Assembly (NCBI GenBank): GCA_947471745.1
Contig: CANJKZ010000826.1
Span: forward strand, 1,178,001-1,242,000
Length of the DNA stretch: 64,000 nt
Source of the DNA: Closterium sp. Naga37s-1
Lineage: Eukaryota > Streptophyta > Zygnematophyceae > Desmidiales > Closteriaceae
Direction: 5' to 3'
The position numbers and the translations under genes were made by a program. Shown here one piece after another: positions 26,728 through 35,919 of this stretch. Each line of letters begins with the position of its first letter. Positions within the stretch are counted from its first letter, which is position 1. A model generated the notes under the pieces. The model was not told where the DNA came from and did not search any database. It was given only the letters and a program-made list of their open reading frames with translations.

Positions 26728-26749
26728 TGGGAAGTCAGTAGCACCTGGC

Positions 26750-27650
26750 GGAAGACTGAGAAGGTGGCGAAGAGCACCAGTAGCTCCCGTACCTCCAACA
26801 CGAGCAGCTCCACCTGCACTCCCAGCAGCACCTCCAGCACCAGTAGCACCAGCACCTCCAGCACATCCAACACCACTAGCTTCGGTAGCTCCAGCACCTC
26901 TGGTACGAGTACCTCCAGGACCCGCAGCTCCAGCACCTCCAGTACCTCCAGCTCCAGCTCCAGCGCCTCCAGCACCAGCAGTACCTCCAGCACCTCCAGT
27001 GCCACCAGCTCCATTAGCACCTCCAGTACCTCCAACACCAGCAGTACCACCTGCTCCGGCAGCTCCAGCACCTCAAGAACGAGCACCTCCAGGACCAGCA
27101 GCTCCAGCACTTCCAGTGCCAGCAGCTCCAGTAGCACCTCTAGCACCTCCAGCACCAGCAGTACCACCTGCTCCGGCAACTCCAGCACCTCAAGTACGAG
27201 CACCTCCAGGACCAGCAGCTTCAACACCTCTAGTACCTCTAGCTCCAGCGCCTCCAGCACTAGCAACACCAGCACCTCCAGGGTCTAGTAGCTCCAGCAC
27301 CAGTAGGACTGTACCCTCCACCACCAGGACTGCCTCGCCGAACGACCCACGCACGAATCGCCTGCAGCGAGAGTGCCTCAAGTTGAGCAGGCTGCGGTGG
27401 CTGTCCTGCTCCAGCACCTCCAGTAGTGGTAGCTCTAGCACCTCTAGCACCAGAAGCATCTCTAGTACCTCCAGCTTCAGGACCTCCAACAGGGTCACCC
27501 ACAACTCCACCGCCACTAGGACTCGCAACACCCCCAGAGTCAGCACCCCCACTCGCAGCACCCCCAGATTCGGCACCCCCAGGCACAGAACCTCCAGAAC
27601 CCTCACCCTCTGTCTCAACACGTGTAGTCTTAGCTCCAGAGTTCACAGCA
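26750..27650 (-). repeat. Element E long repetitive linker
   Basis: About 900 bp are built from CTCCAGCACCAG/CAGCAGTACCAC-type units (triplet-rich, 26770-27300) and then 15-bp units (about 27500-27600). It corresponds to the integrase-RT linker, here one of the longest in the window. All frames are open and give repetitive Ser/Thr-, Ala/Pro- or Leu/Val-rich translations. Confidence 0.7.
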
Positions 27651-28430
27651 GCAGGCTGCAGAGGGGGTGAAGACGGTCAAGGCGGAAAACCCGGGGGGGT
27701 CTCCAAGCGTGGAGAGCGGCGAGTGGCCGCCGTGTCGTCCGCAACTGGGTCACCCCCCTTAGCTGGGCCAGAGGAGTCAGAGAGATCTCCACTGGCTCAT
27801 CCAAGGGGGGTGGGTCGACCTGAGACAAACCTGATGAAGCAGGACCCTGTGGGGGGAGGGGGTCTACCGGGGGGGGACTGGCACCAGGAAGAGGGGTGCT
27901 AGGGGAACCGGGTGGGACGCGTGAGGGTGTAACCGGTAGAAACAGACCGACTCGCCAAAAGGTGACGTCCTGGGAGGCAAAGACTCGACGCGAGCGCGGG
28001 TGGTAGAACTGCCACGGCGGGGCGTCAGTGGGGAAGCCAAGGAAGATGCAGCGGAGAGTGCGGGAGGAGAGCTTGCTCGCGTGGTATCACGAACAAGAGA
28101 GAGCGCGCCCCAGACCCGAAACACTGACGCATCGCCAGCCTTCCCCGTCCACCGGAGTGTGGGCGAGGTCTCTGGCTCCAAGACACGGGGCTAGAGGTTG
28201 AGCTGATGCGCAGCGTATCAGACCGCAAACGACCACAGAAAATGGGGAGCATCCGCATGGATCATGGAGGTACGAGCAACCTCCATGACCAAGCCTATAC
28301 GACGCTCAGCAATCCCATTCTGCTGAGGAGAGGCCGGAAGCAAGAACGTCTGGCGGATGCCCTCGTCTCGACAGAACCCCGCAAGGAGGTCAGAAGAGAA
28401 CTCACCGCCCCTGTCAGAGTGCAGACGCAG
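27651..28430 (-). pseudogene. Element E integrase remnant
   Basis: The minus strand still shows LHSDRGGEFSSDLLAGFC, the ASPQQNGIAERRIGLVMEVAR segment and parts of the region after the integrase core (PETSPTLRWTGKAGDASVFR). It stops at the LTR of element G. It is broken, with several breaks. Confidence 0.65.
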
Positions 28431-28560
28431 TATGAAAGATAGAACGAGGAATGGTTGCATTGAGAAGCATGAGGAGTACAAGTAGGAAACCCTAAAGTGT
28501 TGTACCCCATATGAATAACCCCACTACAGCCTACACAGACTATAGCATATAAGTTTGACA
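28431..28560 (-). repeat. Element G 3' LTR
   Basis: This is about 130 bp on the minus strand, from TGTCAAACTTATATGCTATA to an edge near GTTCTATCTTTCA. It follows the family pattern (GGCTGTAGTGGGG, GGGGTACAACAC). The outer edge is approximate. Confidence 0.7.
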
Positions 28561-28789
28561 CACCCCCATAGGCAAAGTGGGGGAGAACAAGAGGTCACAA
28601 GACCAGTCAAGAGAAGCAAAGCAAGCTCAGGGTGGATCACGAAGTCAACACGCATTCTGAGCACAAGCAAATGGCCACAAGGCCAGTTCACATGCAGATG
28701 TATATAAAGGCGAACAAACAATACAGTGATCACAACCTAGCAAGTGTAAGCATGCAGGTATATGTACAAAGATTACAGTACAAGCAAAG
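28561..28789 (-). other. Element G 3' UTR and polypurine tract
   Basis: Bases 28561-28587 are the complement of a purine tract (CACCCCCATAGGCAAAGTGG). The conserved block with CTCAGGGTGGATCAC and the hairpin TGGCC-ACAA-GGCCA (28672-28685) follow, then a TATA-like TGTATATAAAGG near 28696. Confidence 0.7.
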
Positions 28790-29467
28790 TCAAGAGGTAA
28801 GCAAGTGAGGCCCAGTAGGCACAAGGCCTAGAACAGTACAGAAACGCTGATGATCACAAGGCTGAAGTGCCTTGGTGAAGACATCAGCAGTGTTGGCCCG
28901 AGTGGCCACGTAAGTTAGACAAAGCTGACCATGCTGCTGCAACTCTCGAGCAAGGAAGTAGAGCAGAGCGATGTGCTTCGTCCTATGCTCCAGTCCGTAC
29001 TCCTGACACAAGGCAATCATGGCCTTGTTGTCGACGTACAGCACTGGAGGAGAACGAGGCGGCTCTCCCAGGTCGATCAGCAGGTAGGTGAGCCAACGTA
29101 ACTCCTGTGCAGCCATGGCCCCTGCGTAGATCTCAGCCTCACAGCTGAAGCTCAGAACAGAAGACGAGCTTGTAGACCGCCAAGAAACAGAGCCGGAGCC
29201 AAGGCTGAAAGTGTAACCCTGTGACGACCACTGCGTAGCCACGTCGTCAGCCCAGGAAGCGTCTGCGTGACCAGTGAGGACAACTCGAGCCCGTCCTCCA
29301 AGCACGAGCCCCATGCCCGACGTACTGCACAAGTAGCGCAACACCCTCTTAGCGGCATCCATGTGCTCCTTCCTGTGTCTCCCAGGAGCAACATAGCGTG
29401 CCAAGTTGCTAAGAGGGTATGCCAGGTCAGGTCGAGTGCAGGTCATCAGGTATATGAGGCAACCCAC
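28790..29467 (-). CDS. Element G RNase H frame
   Basis: This 225-residue frame of the fossil opens in the RT connection (MGCLIYLMTCTRPDLAYPLS) and carries RNase H: GHADASWADDVATQWSSQGY, CEAEIYAGAMAAQELRWL, VDNKAMIALCQEYGLEHRTK, RELQQHGQLCLTYVATRANT and ADVFTKALQ. The N-terminal methionine is only the first in frame. RNase H degrades the RNA strand during cDNA synthesis. Confidence 0.75.
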   Translation of the reverse strand: MGCLIYLMTCTRPDLAYPLSNLARYVAPGRHRKEHMDAAKRVLRYLCSTSGMGLVLGGRARVVLTGHADASWADDVATQWSSQGYTFSLGSGSVSWRSTSSSSVLSFSCEAEIYAGAMAAQELRWLTYLLIDLGEPPRSPPVLYVDNKAMIALCQEYGLEHRTKHIALLYFLARELQQHGQLCLTYVATRANTADVFTKALQPCDHQRFCTVLGLVPTGPHLLTS

Positions 29468-29629
29468 AAGCTCTGGATACGGGCCACTCGGCTCTACGGA
29501 CTCATCCGAAGGGAGAGCTGAGAGCGAGTGGCGAGTAGGCAGAGGAGTGGGCTATGGCAAGGAGTACATGAAGCCGAAGCGCTGAAGGACCTGCTGCACC
29601 ATGTGTGACTGAGTCAAAGTAATGGTGCG

Positions 29630-31579
29630 CTATGCTCTGTCCCGGGTGATCCGCAAGCCAAGATAGCTGCGCAGCTCACCCAGGTCTGTGCACGTGTGTC
29701 TCTTCTGCAGCTCCGACTTCACGTGGGCGAGTCCCTCAGTGTCAGAAGTAGCAAAGACCAAGTCGTCGACGTACACGAGGACGTAGAACAGCGGCAGAGA
29801 GGTGTCGGTGCGTAGAAACAGCAACGGGTCAGCAGTGGAAGGACCAAAGCCAAGAGCTGCAAGGGTCGTCCTCAGTGTGTCGTGCCACTTACGGGGCGCC
29901 TGGCGGAGACCGTAGACTGGCCGCCGGAGGCTCCACTGGGTACCAGCAGGAAACGACCTAGTGAAGCCAGGTGGGCGGCGCAGCCAGATCTCCTCGTGCA
30001 GGCTGCCCTGTAGGAAAGCAGTGCTGAAGTTAAGAGAGTGCAGCTCGTAGTCACGCTGAGCCGCTACATGGAGCAGAACCCGAAGAGTGGTCATCTTTGG
30101 GGTGCGGGAGAAGGTCTGGAAGAATTCAACTCCCTCTCGCTGACTGAAGCCTCGAGCAACGTAACGCGCCTTGAAGACAGGCGGAGAACCCGGCGGCCAC
30201 TTCACCCTGAAAATCCACATGCCACTGACGATGTTCGCCCCAGGCGGGGGAACCTCGTCGACGTAGGTGCCTGTGGACTTCCACGAAGCCATCTCTGTGT
30301 CCATGGCTGTCTGCCACTGTGAGGAGTAGGGACCTTCTATCGCCTCTGCGTAAGAGCGCGGGGTCGGGATGTCTGGTGCATCCGGGTCTCCCTCAGGTGC
30401 AATCAGCATGGACACGAGATGAGGTAAAGCAGCGGCAAAGCACTCAAACTCCTCCTGCCTGTCCTCAAGGACGTCCGTGCCAAGAGCACACTCACCCCCG
30501 ACGGACGGAGGACAGACAGACTCAGACTCAGACTCAGCAACAAGGCTAGCGGCATAGTCTAGACGACAGGCGGCAGCAAAGTCAACAAGCTCAGCAACTA
30601 GGGCAGACGCAGCAGAGGACTGAAACGAAGGGTCAGTGACAACAGTGGCTAGGAGACGCGTGACAGTAGGACTAGCTGCACGATGAGAGTCAGACTCCGG
30701 GTCCGGACCTTCAGCAAGAGAGGACGCTGGACGAGACGGCAGAGGGACGCGCAGTGGAGCAGTGGAAGGACGAAGTGCCATCCGGTGCGTGCCTGGGACA
30801 GGAGGAGGACGCGGACGCGGGACACGACTATCAGTGCGAACAGAGCGAACAGTGCAAACAGGCGACGACGGACAAGACTCAGGGGACGTAGGACGAGACT
30901 CAGGCTCACAACACTCCGTAAGACCTCCAGTCGGCCCAGAGTAAGGAGAAGGACCAGGCAATGGAGAGGCTGGCTCTAGCTGCGACTGCGGCTGGGCAGG
31001 CTGTGGACACAGTAAGGGAAGAGTGGGACTAGTAGAAGGCGGGAGGCCAAGAACCTGCTGAAGAAGCGGAACGAAGTACGGCCGCGGCCGCCCAACGCCT
31101 CCAGAACCAGCAGAGACAGCACTAGTACCCCCAGCTCCAGGGTCTCCAGCTCCTACTCCCGCAGCACCGCCAGCCCCAGCACCTCCAGCAGCTCCAGCTC
31201 CAGTAGCACCTCCAACAGCAACTCCTGCAGCACCTCCAGCCCCAGCAGCTCCAGTACCTCCAGTACGAGCACCTCCGGGACCAGCGGCTCCAGCACCTCC
31301 AGCAGCACCAGCACCAGCAGTACCTCCAGCAGCTCCAGCTCCGGCAGCACCTCGAGCTCCAGCAGCTCCAGCTCCTCCAGCAGCTCCAGCACCAGCAGCA
31401 CCTCCAGCAGCTCCAGCTCCGGCAGCACCTCCTACTCCAGCAGCTCCATCTCCTCCAGCAGCTCCAGCACCAGCAGTACCTTTAACAGCTCCAGCTCCAG
31501 CAGCACCTCCACCAGCAGGACCTCCAGCAGCTCCAGCAGGACCTCCAGCAGGTTCAGTCTCCAGCGGCGAGCAAACCAC
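29630..31579 (-). CDS. Element G linker and RT frame
   Basis: This 649-residue frame begins in Gly-Ala repeats of the linker (residues 1 to about 165), passes a Ser-Pro-rich stretch (RPRPPPVPGTHRMALRPS), and holds copia RT with WKSTGTYVDEVPPPGANIVS, ARYVARGFSQREGVEFFQTF, LHSLNFSTAFLQGSLHEEIW, GLRQAPRKWH and FYVLVYVDDLVFATSD. It ends in the LGELRSYLGLRITRDRA motif. It is part of a broken fossil, with its start set by the frame only. Confidence 0.75.
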   Translation of the reverse strand: MVCSPLETEPAGGPAGAAGGPAGGGAAGAGAVKGTAGAGAAGGDGAAGVGGAAGAGAAGGAAGAGAAGGAGAAGARGAAGAGAAGGTAGAGAAGGAGAAGPGGARTGGTGAAGAGGAAGVAVGGATGAGAAGGAGAGGAAGVGAGDPGAGGTSAVSAGSGGVGRPRPYFVPLLQQVLGLPPSTSPTLPLLCPQPAQPQSQLEPASPLPGPSPYSGPTGGLTECCEPESRPTSPESCPSSPVCTVRSVRTDSRVPRPRPPPVPGTHRMALRPSTAPLRVPLPSRPASSLAEGPDPESDSHRAASPTVTRLLATVVTDPSFQSSAASALVAELVDFAAACRLDYAASLVAESESESVCPPSVGGECALGTDVLEDRQEEFECFAAALPHLVSMLIAPEGDPDAPDIPTPRSYAEAIEGPYSSQWQTAMDTEMASWKSTGTYVDEVPPPGANIVSGMWIFRVKWPPGSPPVFKARYVARGFSQREGVEFFQTFSRTPKMTTLRVLLHVAAQRDYELHSLNFSTAFLQGSLHEEIWLRRPPGFTRSFPAGTQWSLRRPVYGLRQAPRKWHDTLRTTLAALGFGPSTADPLLFLRTDTSLPLFYVLVYVDDLVFATSDTEGLAHVKSELQKRHTCTDLGELRSYLGLRITRDRA

Positions 31580-31900
31580 TCGCGCAGCTGCGGTGGAGAG
31601 AGAGGCTCCCGCCGAGACGAAGCACCTGCAGGAACTCCAGCAGACTCAGCACCCCCAGTCTCAGCAACCGCAGGCTCAGCACCCTCAGACTCCGCACCCT
31701 CAGACTCAGCAACCCCAGGTGCAGCACCCCCAGACTCCACACGCTCAGGCTCAGCACCCCCAGGCTCCACACGCTCAGACTCAGCACCCCCAGGCTCCGC
31801 ACGCTCAGGCTCAGCACCCCCAGGCTCCACACGCCCAGGCTCAGCACCCCTAAGCTCCGCACGCTCAGGCTCAGCACCCCCAGCAGCACCACCAGAGTCA
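31080..31900 (-). repeat. Element G repetitive linker
   Basis: A triplet-rich part (31130-31560, CTCCAGCAGCTCCAGC-type) is followed by a 15-bp unit array (about 31640-31880) encoding GGAEPERVEP-type repeats on the minus strand. These sit between integrase and RT. Confidence 0.7.
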
Positions 31901-32778
31901 ACCGCTACCTCGACAGGCTCGACAACGTCTACCTGGGACACACCTGAGGGAGCAGGACCCTGAGGGGGGAGGGGGTCCACCGGAGGAGGACCTGGGGCAA
32001 GGAAGAGCAGCGGGGGGGGGAGAGAGGCAGTGCGGTAGGGGAACAGACGGTATAAGGGAACCGACTCATTGAACGTGACGTCCTGAGAGGGCAGGACACG
32101 GCGCGAGGTGGGGTGGTAAAACTGCCAGCCAGGCGCGTCAGGGACAAAGCCAAGGAAGACGCAGGGAATAGCACGGGCAGAGAGCTTGTCCGCAGTAGTA
32201 TCGCGGACAAAGGCACGAGAACCCCAGACCCGAAACACTGACGCATCGCCAACCTTCTCCGTCCAACGCAGTGTGGGCGAGGTCTCCGGCAAGGAGACAC
32301 GGGGCCAGAGGTTGAGCTGATGCGCAGCGTAACGGACCGTAAACGACCACAAAAAATGGGGGGCAGCCGCATGGACCATGGAGGTACGAGCGACCTCCAT
32401 GACTAATCCAATGCGGCGCTCAGCAATCCCATTCTGCTGCGGAGAGGCCGGAAGCGTGAACGTCTGGCGAATGCCCTGCCGACGACAAAAGTCCCGCACG
32501 AGGTCGGAGGAAAACTCACCACCTCTGTCAAAGTGCAGACGCAGGACGGGAAAGTCCGTCCTGAACCGCTCGCGGAGCTGGAGACGGGCAGCGCGGATCC
32601 AAGGGATCAAAACATCAGGGACCTCACCCTTGGTGCGCAAGGGGAAGACCGTGGTGTAACGCGTGTAGTCGTCAACGACCAGCAAAAAGTACCGCTCTCG
32701 GTCCTGTCCACGAACGCGGGCTGGGCCCCGCACGTCCATGTGGAGGGTCTGCAGGGGAGCAGCCATCGGGGGAAACAA
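31432..32778 (-). CDS. Element G integrase and linker frame
   Basis: This 448-residue frame starts just before the integrase core (LQTLHMDVRGPARVRGQDRE), carries FLLVVDDYTRYTTVFPLRTK, VLRLHFDRGGEFSSDLV, the ASPQQNGIAERRIGLVMEVAR segment, the WRF-type DAPGWQFYHPTSRR segment and then GGAEPERAE-type repeats. It is a copia integrase with its linker, part of a broken fossil. Confidence 0.7.
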   Translation of the reverse strand: MFPPMAAPLQTLHMDVRGPARVRGQDRERYFLLVVDDYTRYTTVFPLRTKGEVPDVLIPWIRAARLQLRERFRTDFPVLRLHFDRGGEFSSDLVRDFCRRQGIRQTFTLPASPQQNGIAERRIGLVMEVARTSMVHAAAPHFLWSFTVRYAAHQLNLWPRVSLPETSPTLRWTEKVGDASVFRVWGSRAFVRDTTADKLSARAIPCVFLGFVPDAPGWQFYHPTSRRVLPSQDVTFNESVPLYRLFPYRTASLPPPLLFLAPGPPPVDPLPPQGPAPSGVSQVDVVEPVEVAVDSGGAAGGAEPERAELRGAEPGRVEPGGAEPERAEPGGAESERVEPGGAEPERVESGGAAPGVAESEGAESEGAEPAVAETGGAESAGVPAGASSRREPLSPPQLREWFARRWRLNLLEVLLELLEVLLVEVLLELELLKVLLVLELLEEMELLE

Positions 32779-32799
32779 GGAGGAGTGAGGAGCGGCGCG

Positions 32800-33212
32800 C
32801 TACCATCCCTCAACAGAGGGAAGACAGGGAGGACCAGGCGAGGGTGGGAGGGGAGGGAGAACCCTGGGAAGACCAGAGACAAGGAAAAAGCGGTGCATGC
32901 CACGAAGGCGCTGCACCGAGGGGTGACCAAGACGGTGGTGCCAAAGGACGGTCTGGTGCGACAAAGCGTGACACGAGCAGGGGGCCGATAGCTGACCTGA
33001 CGCGAACGCAGACGCAGACGCAGCTACCCGAGGGGACACAATAGTCAGTGTATACAGACTCAAGCCAGGCGCACGGGTAAACGTTGCTAGGTGCCGGCCC
33101 GTCCGGGAGCACGTACAGTGGGTCACACGCTGACCTCCAGGAGTGAACTGGTGAACCAACGCATCCTGGAGGTCAGCTCCACTCACCAAGTTCGTAGAGA
33201 ACGAGGGGAGGA
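32800..33212 (-). pseudogene. Element G pre-integrase region
   Basis: The minus strand encodes FSTNLVSGADLQDALVHQFT-like residues, YTLTIVSPRVAASAS, then the zinc motif HHRLGHPSVQRLRG and CLPSVEG ahead of integrase. It ends at the edge of the element, where the LTR of H begins. Confidence 0.65.
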
Positions 33213-33288
33213 GAAACCTTGGCTAGAAGATAGGCAAAAGAGGACTTGATTAAAGAGAAACAAGAGTACAAGTAGTGACTAGGCAAGC
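33213..33288 (-). repeat. Element H 3' LTR, outer piece
   Basis: GAAACCTTGGCTAGAAGATA at 33213-33232 is shared with the 5' LTR of H (44404-44423). The piece stops at the CAAGC target of gypsy-2. Confidence 0.55.
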
Positions 33289-33644
33289 TGTGAGGATCTA
33301 GGATCAGGCTCAGAAAAGAGAATGTAAATTGAATTATCCACCTGGATACAACACGAGGCTATATATAGTCTCGACACAAGGCCAGTTACCCAGGTGTTAC
33401 GCGAATGTTCTGAGGGTCGCGAAGCGTCCCGAACAGAACCTTCCCGAACTCAGTAGAAAGCAATTCGGTGGAAACCGAATAGGCTTGAGTTCGGTACACG
33501 TAACCTGGTTCGGTGCTATAACTATAATAAAATATAGGAATGCACCTAACATATCTATGCATGATAAATAAAACCCAAGCTAGATATAGCATAATAAAGT
33601 CTAGGCAACCTAGCAAAGCCAGCATAAGCTGTCGTACTCTCACA
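33289..33644 (-). repeat. Gypsy-2 3' LTR
   Basis: It starts TGTGAGGATCTAGGATCAGG and ends CTCTCACA. A TATA-like CTATATATAG lies at 33359-33368. Confidence 0.88.
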
Positions 33645-34397
33645 TGTCCCCCCCTCAAAGCTGGGTGGCGTGAGAAACACCCTGCTTGACAAAGATAGTC
33701 CTTGAGAGCATGACGTGCGTGCTTCTGCAACCCAACTGTCCTCAGTGGGGTCGTATCCCTTCCAGCGTATCAGGAACTCGAGGGTCTTGCCGCCGCGCCG
33801 ATGAGTGAGAACGCGCTCAATCTCGTACTCGGGTTCATCCTGTATGAGAACAGGTGGTGGTGGCGGTAGCTGCCGTCCCTGGAACTGTTGGTTCGGGTCC
33901 TTGTAGGGTTTCAGTAGCTGAACATGGAAAGCGTTGTGAAGCTTCCATGTATCTGGTAAGCGCAAGCGAAATGTAACTGGTGTCACCTGTGCCTCCACGA
34001 GAAATGGACCACAGAAGCGAGGCCGGAGTTTGGATGGGAGGTGAGACAGGTTCAAGTTGCGCGTGTCAAGAAGCACCTGATCTCCGACTGCTACAGAGTG
34101 ATCTCGTCGCTGACGATCGGCATACTGCTTCTGGGAGGTCTGCATCGTGGTGAGTCGTCGCTGAGTTTTCTCCCATAGCTGCTGCATGGTGGTGACGAAG
34201 TCGTGTGCGGCTTGGACGTGTGCCGGTGTGGTTGGCTGCTGTGGTGTGAGTGGTTCCCGTCTGTAACACAGGAAGAAAGGAGTTTTCCCTGTGGCCGCAT
34301 GTGATGCGTTGTTGTAAGCGAACTCTAGGGTCGGTAGCTGTGTGTCCCAGTGGCTGACGTCGTCTTTGCAAGCTGTTCGCAGTAACTGTTCAACCAT
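33555..34397 (-). CDS. Gypsy-2 integrase end and chromodomain
   Basis: This 280-residue frame runs from the end of the integrase core (VEQLLRTACKDDVSHWDTQL, LEFAYNNASHAATGKTPFFL) through the integrase C-terminal part (GDQVLLDTRNLNLSHLPSKL, RFCGPFLV) to a chromodomain (EYEIERVLTHRRGGKTLEFL, IRWKGYDPTEDSWVAE). It ends next to the 3' LTR, as usual for chromoviruses. By eye it is nearly identical to the same region of gypsy-1. It is part of a broken fossil. Confidence 0.8.
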   Translation of the reverse strand: MVEQLLRTACKDDVSHWDTQLPTLEFAYNNASHAATGKTPFFLCYRREPLTPQQPTTPAHVQAAHDFVTTMQQLWEKTQRRLTTMQTSQKQYADRQRRDHSVAVGDQVLLDTRNLNLSHLPSKLRPRFCGPFLVEAQVTPVTFRLRLPDTWKLHNAFHVQLLKPYKDPNQQFQGRQLPPPPPVLIQDEPEYEIERVLTHRRGGKTLEFLIRWKGYDPTEDSWVAEARTSCSQGLSLSSRVFLTPPSFEGGTCESTTAYAGFARLPRLYYAISSLGFIYHA

Positions 34398-34465
34398 CTA
34401 ATTGAGTCGCTCTGTCTGTCCGTCAGTCTGGGGGTGATATGATGAAGACATTGCAAGCTTTGTCC

Positions 34466-35803
34466 CTAGCAATCCCATGAGATCCTTCTAGAACTTACTC
34501 GTGAATTTGGGGTCTCTGTCTGAGATGAGTGTAGCGGGGATGCCGTGGATGGTGATGCTGCGGTCGAAGAAGAGGTGAGCAGTTGCTTCAGTGTAGCTGT
34601 GGCGTTGGTCGGGATGAAGTGACCCATTTTGGAGAATTTATCGATCACTACGAGGATGGAATCATGTCCCCGTGAGGTCGAAGGAAGTCCTGTGATGAAG
34701 TCGAGGCTAACGACCTGCCATGGCTGCTCCAGTACGCGTAGAGGCTGAAGTAGCCCTGCTTTTTTCTGCTTGCGGCTCTTCATTCGCTGGCACGTGTCGC
34801 AAGAGGTGACGAACTGCTGCACGTCTGCTGCCATCCCGGGCCAGTAGTAATACTTTTTCATTTTGTAGCACGACAAAAACTGATGCCCTGCTGCGCCGCA
34901 AAATTCACATTTTGTCGGCTGCTGCTTCGCGTCGTATTTGTCGATGTCCATCGGTTCGGCGAACGTGGGGGGTGCCGATCGCTCCATGCCGAATGTACGG
35001 TTCGGCGTGAAACGCCGTGTTTCGGGTTGACCTCGAGTCAATGCGTCGTATCGCTCGGCAGCACGCACGATGTCGCGATAACTGCTGTAATTCGCTACGA
35101 TGACCTGTCGGCGAATCTCCAATTTTAACCCTTCTGTGTACGCCTGGATTTTTTCGCCTTCGGTCAGGTCGGTGATGCGATTGAACAGGAGCTCCATCTG
35201 CTGCGTGTACTGTGCTACACTACTGTATTGCTTATGACGGTGTATCTGCTGCCGCGCTATGTAAATCGTATTAATGGGTTCGAAACGTCCGATGAGGTCT
35301 GCCCGAAATTGCTGCCACGTTTTCTCCCCGCGGGCCACGTCAGTGTAGTAGATCCACTCCAATGCCGGTCCACGTAACAATGTCGCTGCAAGCCGAATCC
35401 TTGCTGCGTCGTGTGTCGGGGTCGAACAGCCAATGGCCTCGAAGTAAATTTCGAGGGTTGCCACGAATTGTCGAACGTCGGATCCTTTCGCGCTGGGATC
35501 GAACGCTTCGGGGAGCCTCGGGCGTGCTGCTTCGAGGTTCGGCGATAGTGGTGTCATAGGTCCGTGAAATGTCGGTGTCGCCACTGCTGTTGGTGTTGTC
35601 GCTGCTACGTTCACTGCTGCTGCGGTGGCGGCTCCTGGTTGGTGTGTCAGAAGGGCCTCGAGTCGTCGGATCGCCGCCTGCGTCTGCTTCATGTCGGTGC
35701 GGAGGCTTGCGATGTCGCTCGTCGTCGCGTAATTGTCGCCTTGGCCCTCCATGCCTGACATTGCGCGTTCGAAAAAACCGAAACGAGGGGGAGCAAAAAA
35801 CAC
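34466..35803 (-). CDS. Gypsy-2 Gag with integrase part
   Basis: This 445-residue frame begins with Gag: a likely start at MSGMEGQGDNYATTSDIASL, the retrotransposon Gag core (LPEAFDPSAKGSDVRQFVAT, LLRGPALEWIYYTD, WQQFRADLIGRFEPINTIYI, YTEGLKLEIRRQVIV) and a canonical zinc knuckle CEFCGAAGHQFLSC. In the same open frame it goes on into integrase motifs (YYWPGMAADVQQFVTSCDTC, VSLDFITGLPSTSRGHDSIL, VVIDKFSKMGHFIPTNAT). This is the composition of a shortened derivative. No claim is made that the protein works. Confidence 0.75.
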   Translation of the reverse strand: MFFAPPRFGFFERAMSGMEGQGDNYATTSDIASLRTDMKQTQAAIRRLEALLTHQPGAATAAAVNVAATTPTAVATPTFHGPMTPLSPNLEAARPRLPEAFDPSAKGSDVRQFVATLEIYFEAIGCSTPTHDAARIRLAATLLRGPALEWIYYTDVARGEKTWQQFRADLIGRFEPINTIYIARQQIHRHKQYSSVAQYTQQMELLFNRITDLTEGEKIQAYTEGLKLEIRRQVIVANYSSYRDIVRAAERYDALTRGQPETRRFTPNRTFGMERSAPPTFAEPMDIDKYDAKQQPTKCEFCGAAGHQFLSCYKMKKYYYWPGMAADVQQFVTSCDTCQRMKSRKQKKAGLLQPLRVLEQPWQVVSLDFITGLPSTSRGHDSILVVIDKFSKMGHFIPTNATATLKQLLTSSSTAASPSTASPLHSSQTETPNSRVSSRRISWDC

Positions 35804-35905
35804 GGAACCGGTTTTACATACCTGAAATCGGTGTTTAACAGGCGTCGCCCCCGCGGTTTTTGAAGACTCGGTTTTAGCGGTCGAAAAACTTTCGCGTGTA
35901 AACGG

Positions 35906-35917
35906 GCTCTGATACCA
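35906..35917 (-). promoter_or_regulatory. Gypsy-2 primer binding site
   Basis: The minus strand reads TGGTATCAGAGC two bases inside the 5' LTR. This is complementary to initiator methionine tRNA, as is common in plant chromoviruses. Confidence 0.85.
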
Positions 35918-35919
35918 AG

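Larger units (their letters stand above)
16883..28430 (-). mobile_element. Copia element E, broken, hosting D and TRIM-2
   Basis: This minus-strand Ty1/copia fossil has its 3' LTR split by element D into 16883-16909 and 23746-23853. Next come the 3' UTR (23854-24103), RNase H and RT (about 24104-26727, with TRIM-2 at 24866-25210), a very long repetitive linker (about 26750-27650) and part of integrase up to 28430, where element G's LTR begins. The 5' half is not visible. It is broken, with several breaks, and is older than D, TRIM-2 and G, all of which cut it. Confidence 0.75.
28431..33212 (-). mobile_element. Copia element G, broken
   Basis: This minus-strand Ty1/copia fossil entered element E. 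Its 3' LTR is 28431-28560, then 3' UTR (28561-28789), RNase H (28790-29467), RT (29630 to about 31050), linker (about 31080-31900) and integrase-protease side (about 31910-33200). It ends at about 33212 where the LTR of H begins, so its Gag, leader and 5' LTR are not visible. It is broken, with several breaks. Confidence 0.75.

Noticed and set aside
26764-27288. Ser/Thr-rich plus-strand frame resembling a mucin
   Set aside because: It is antisense to the triplet-rich linker of copia E, and its composition is explained by CTCCAGCACCAG units.
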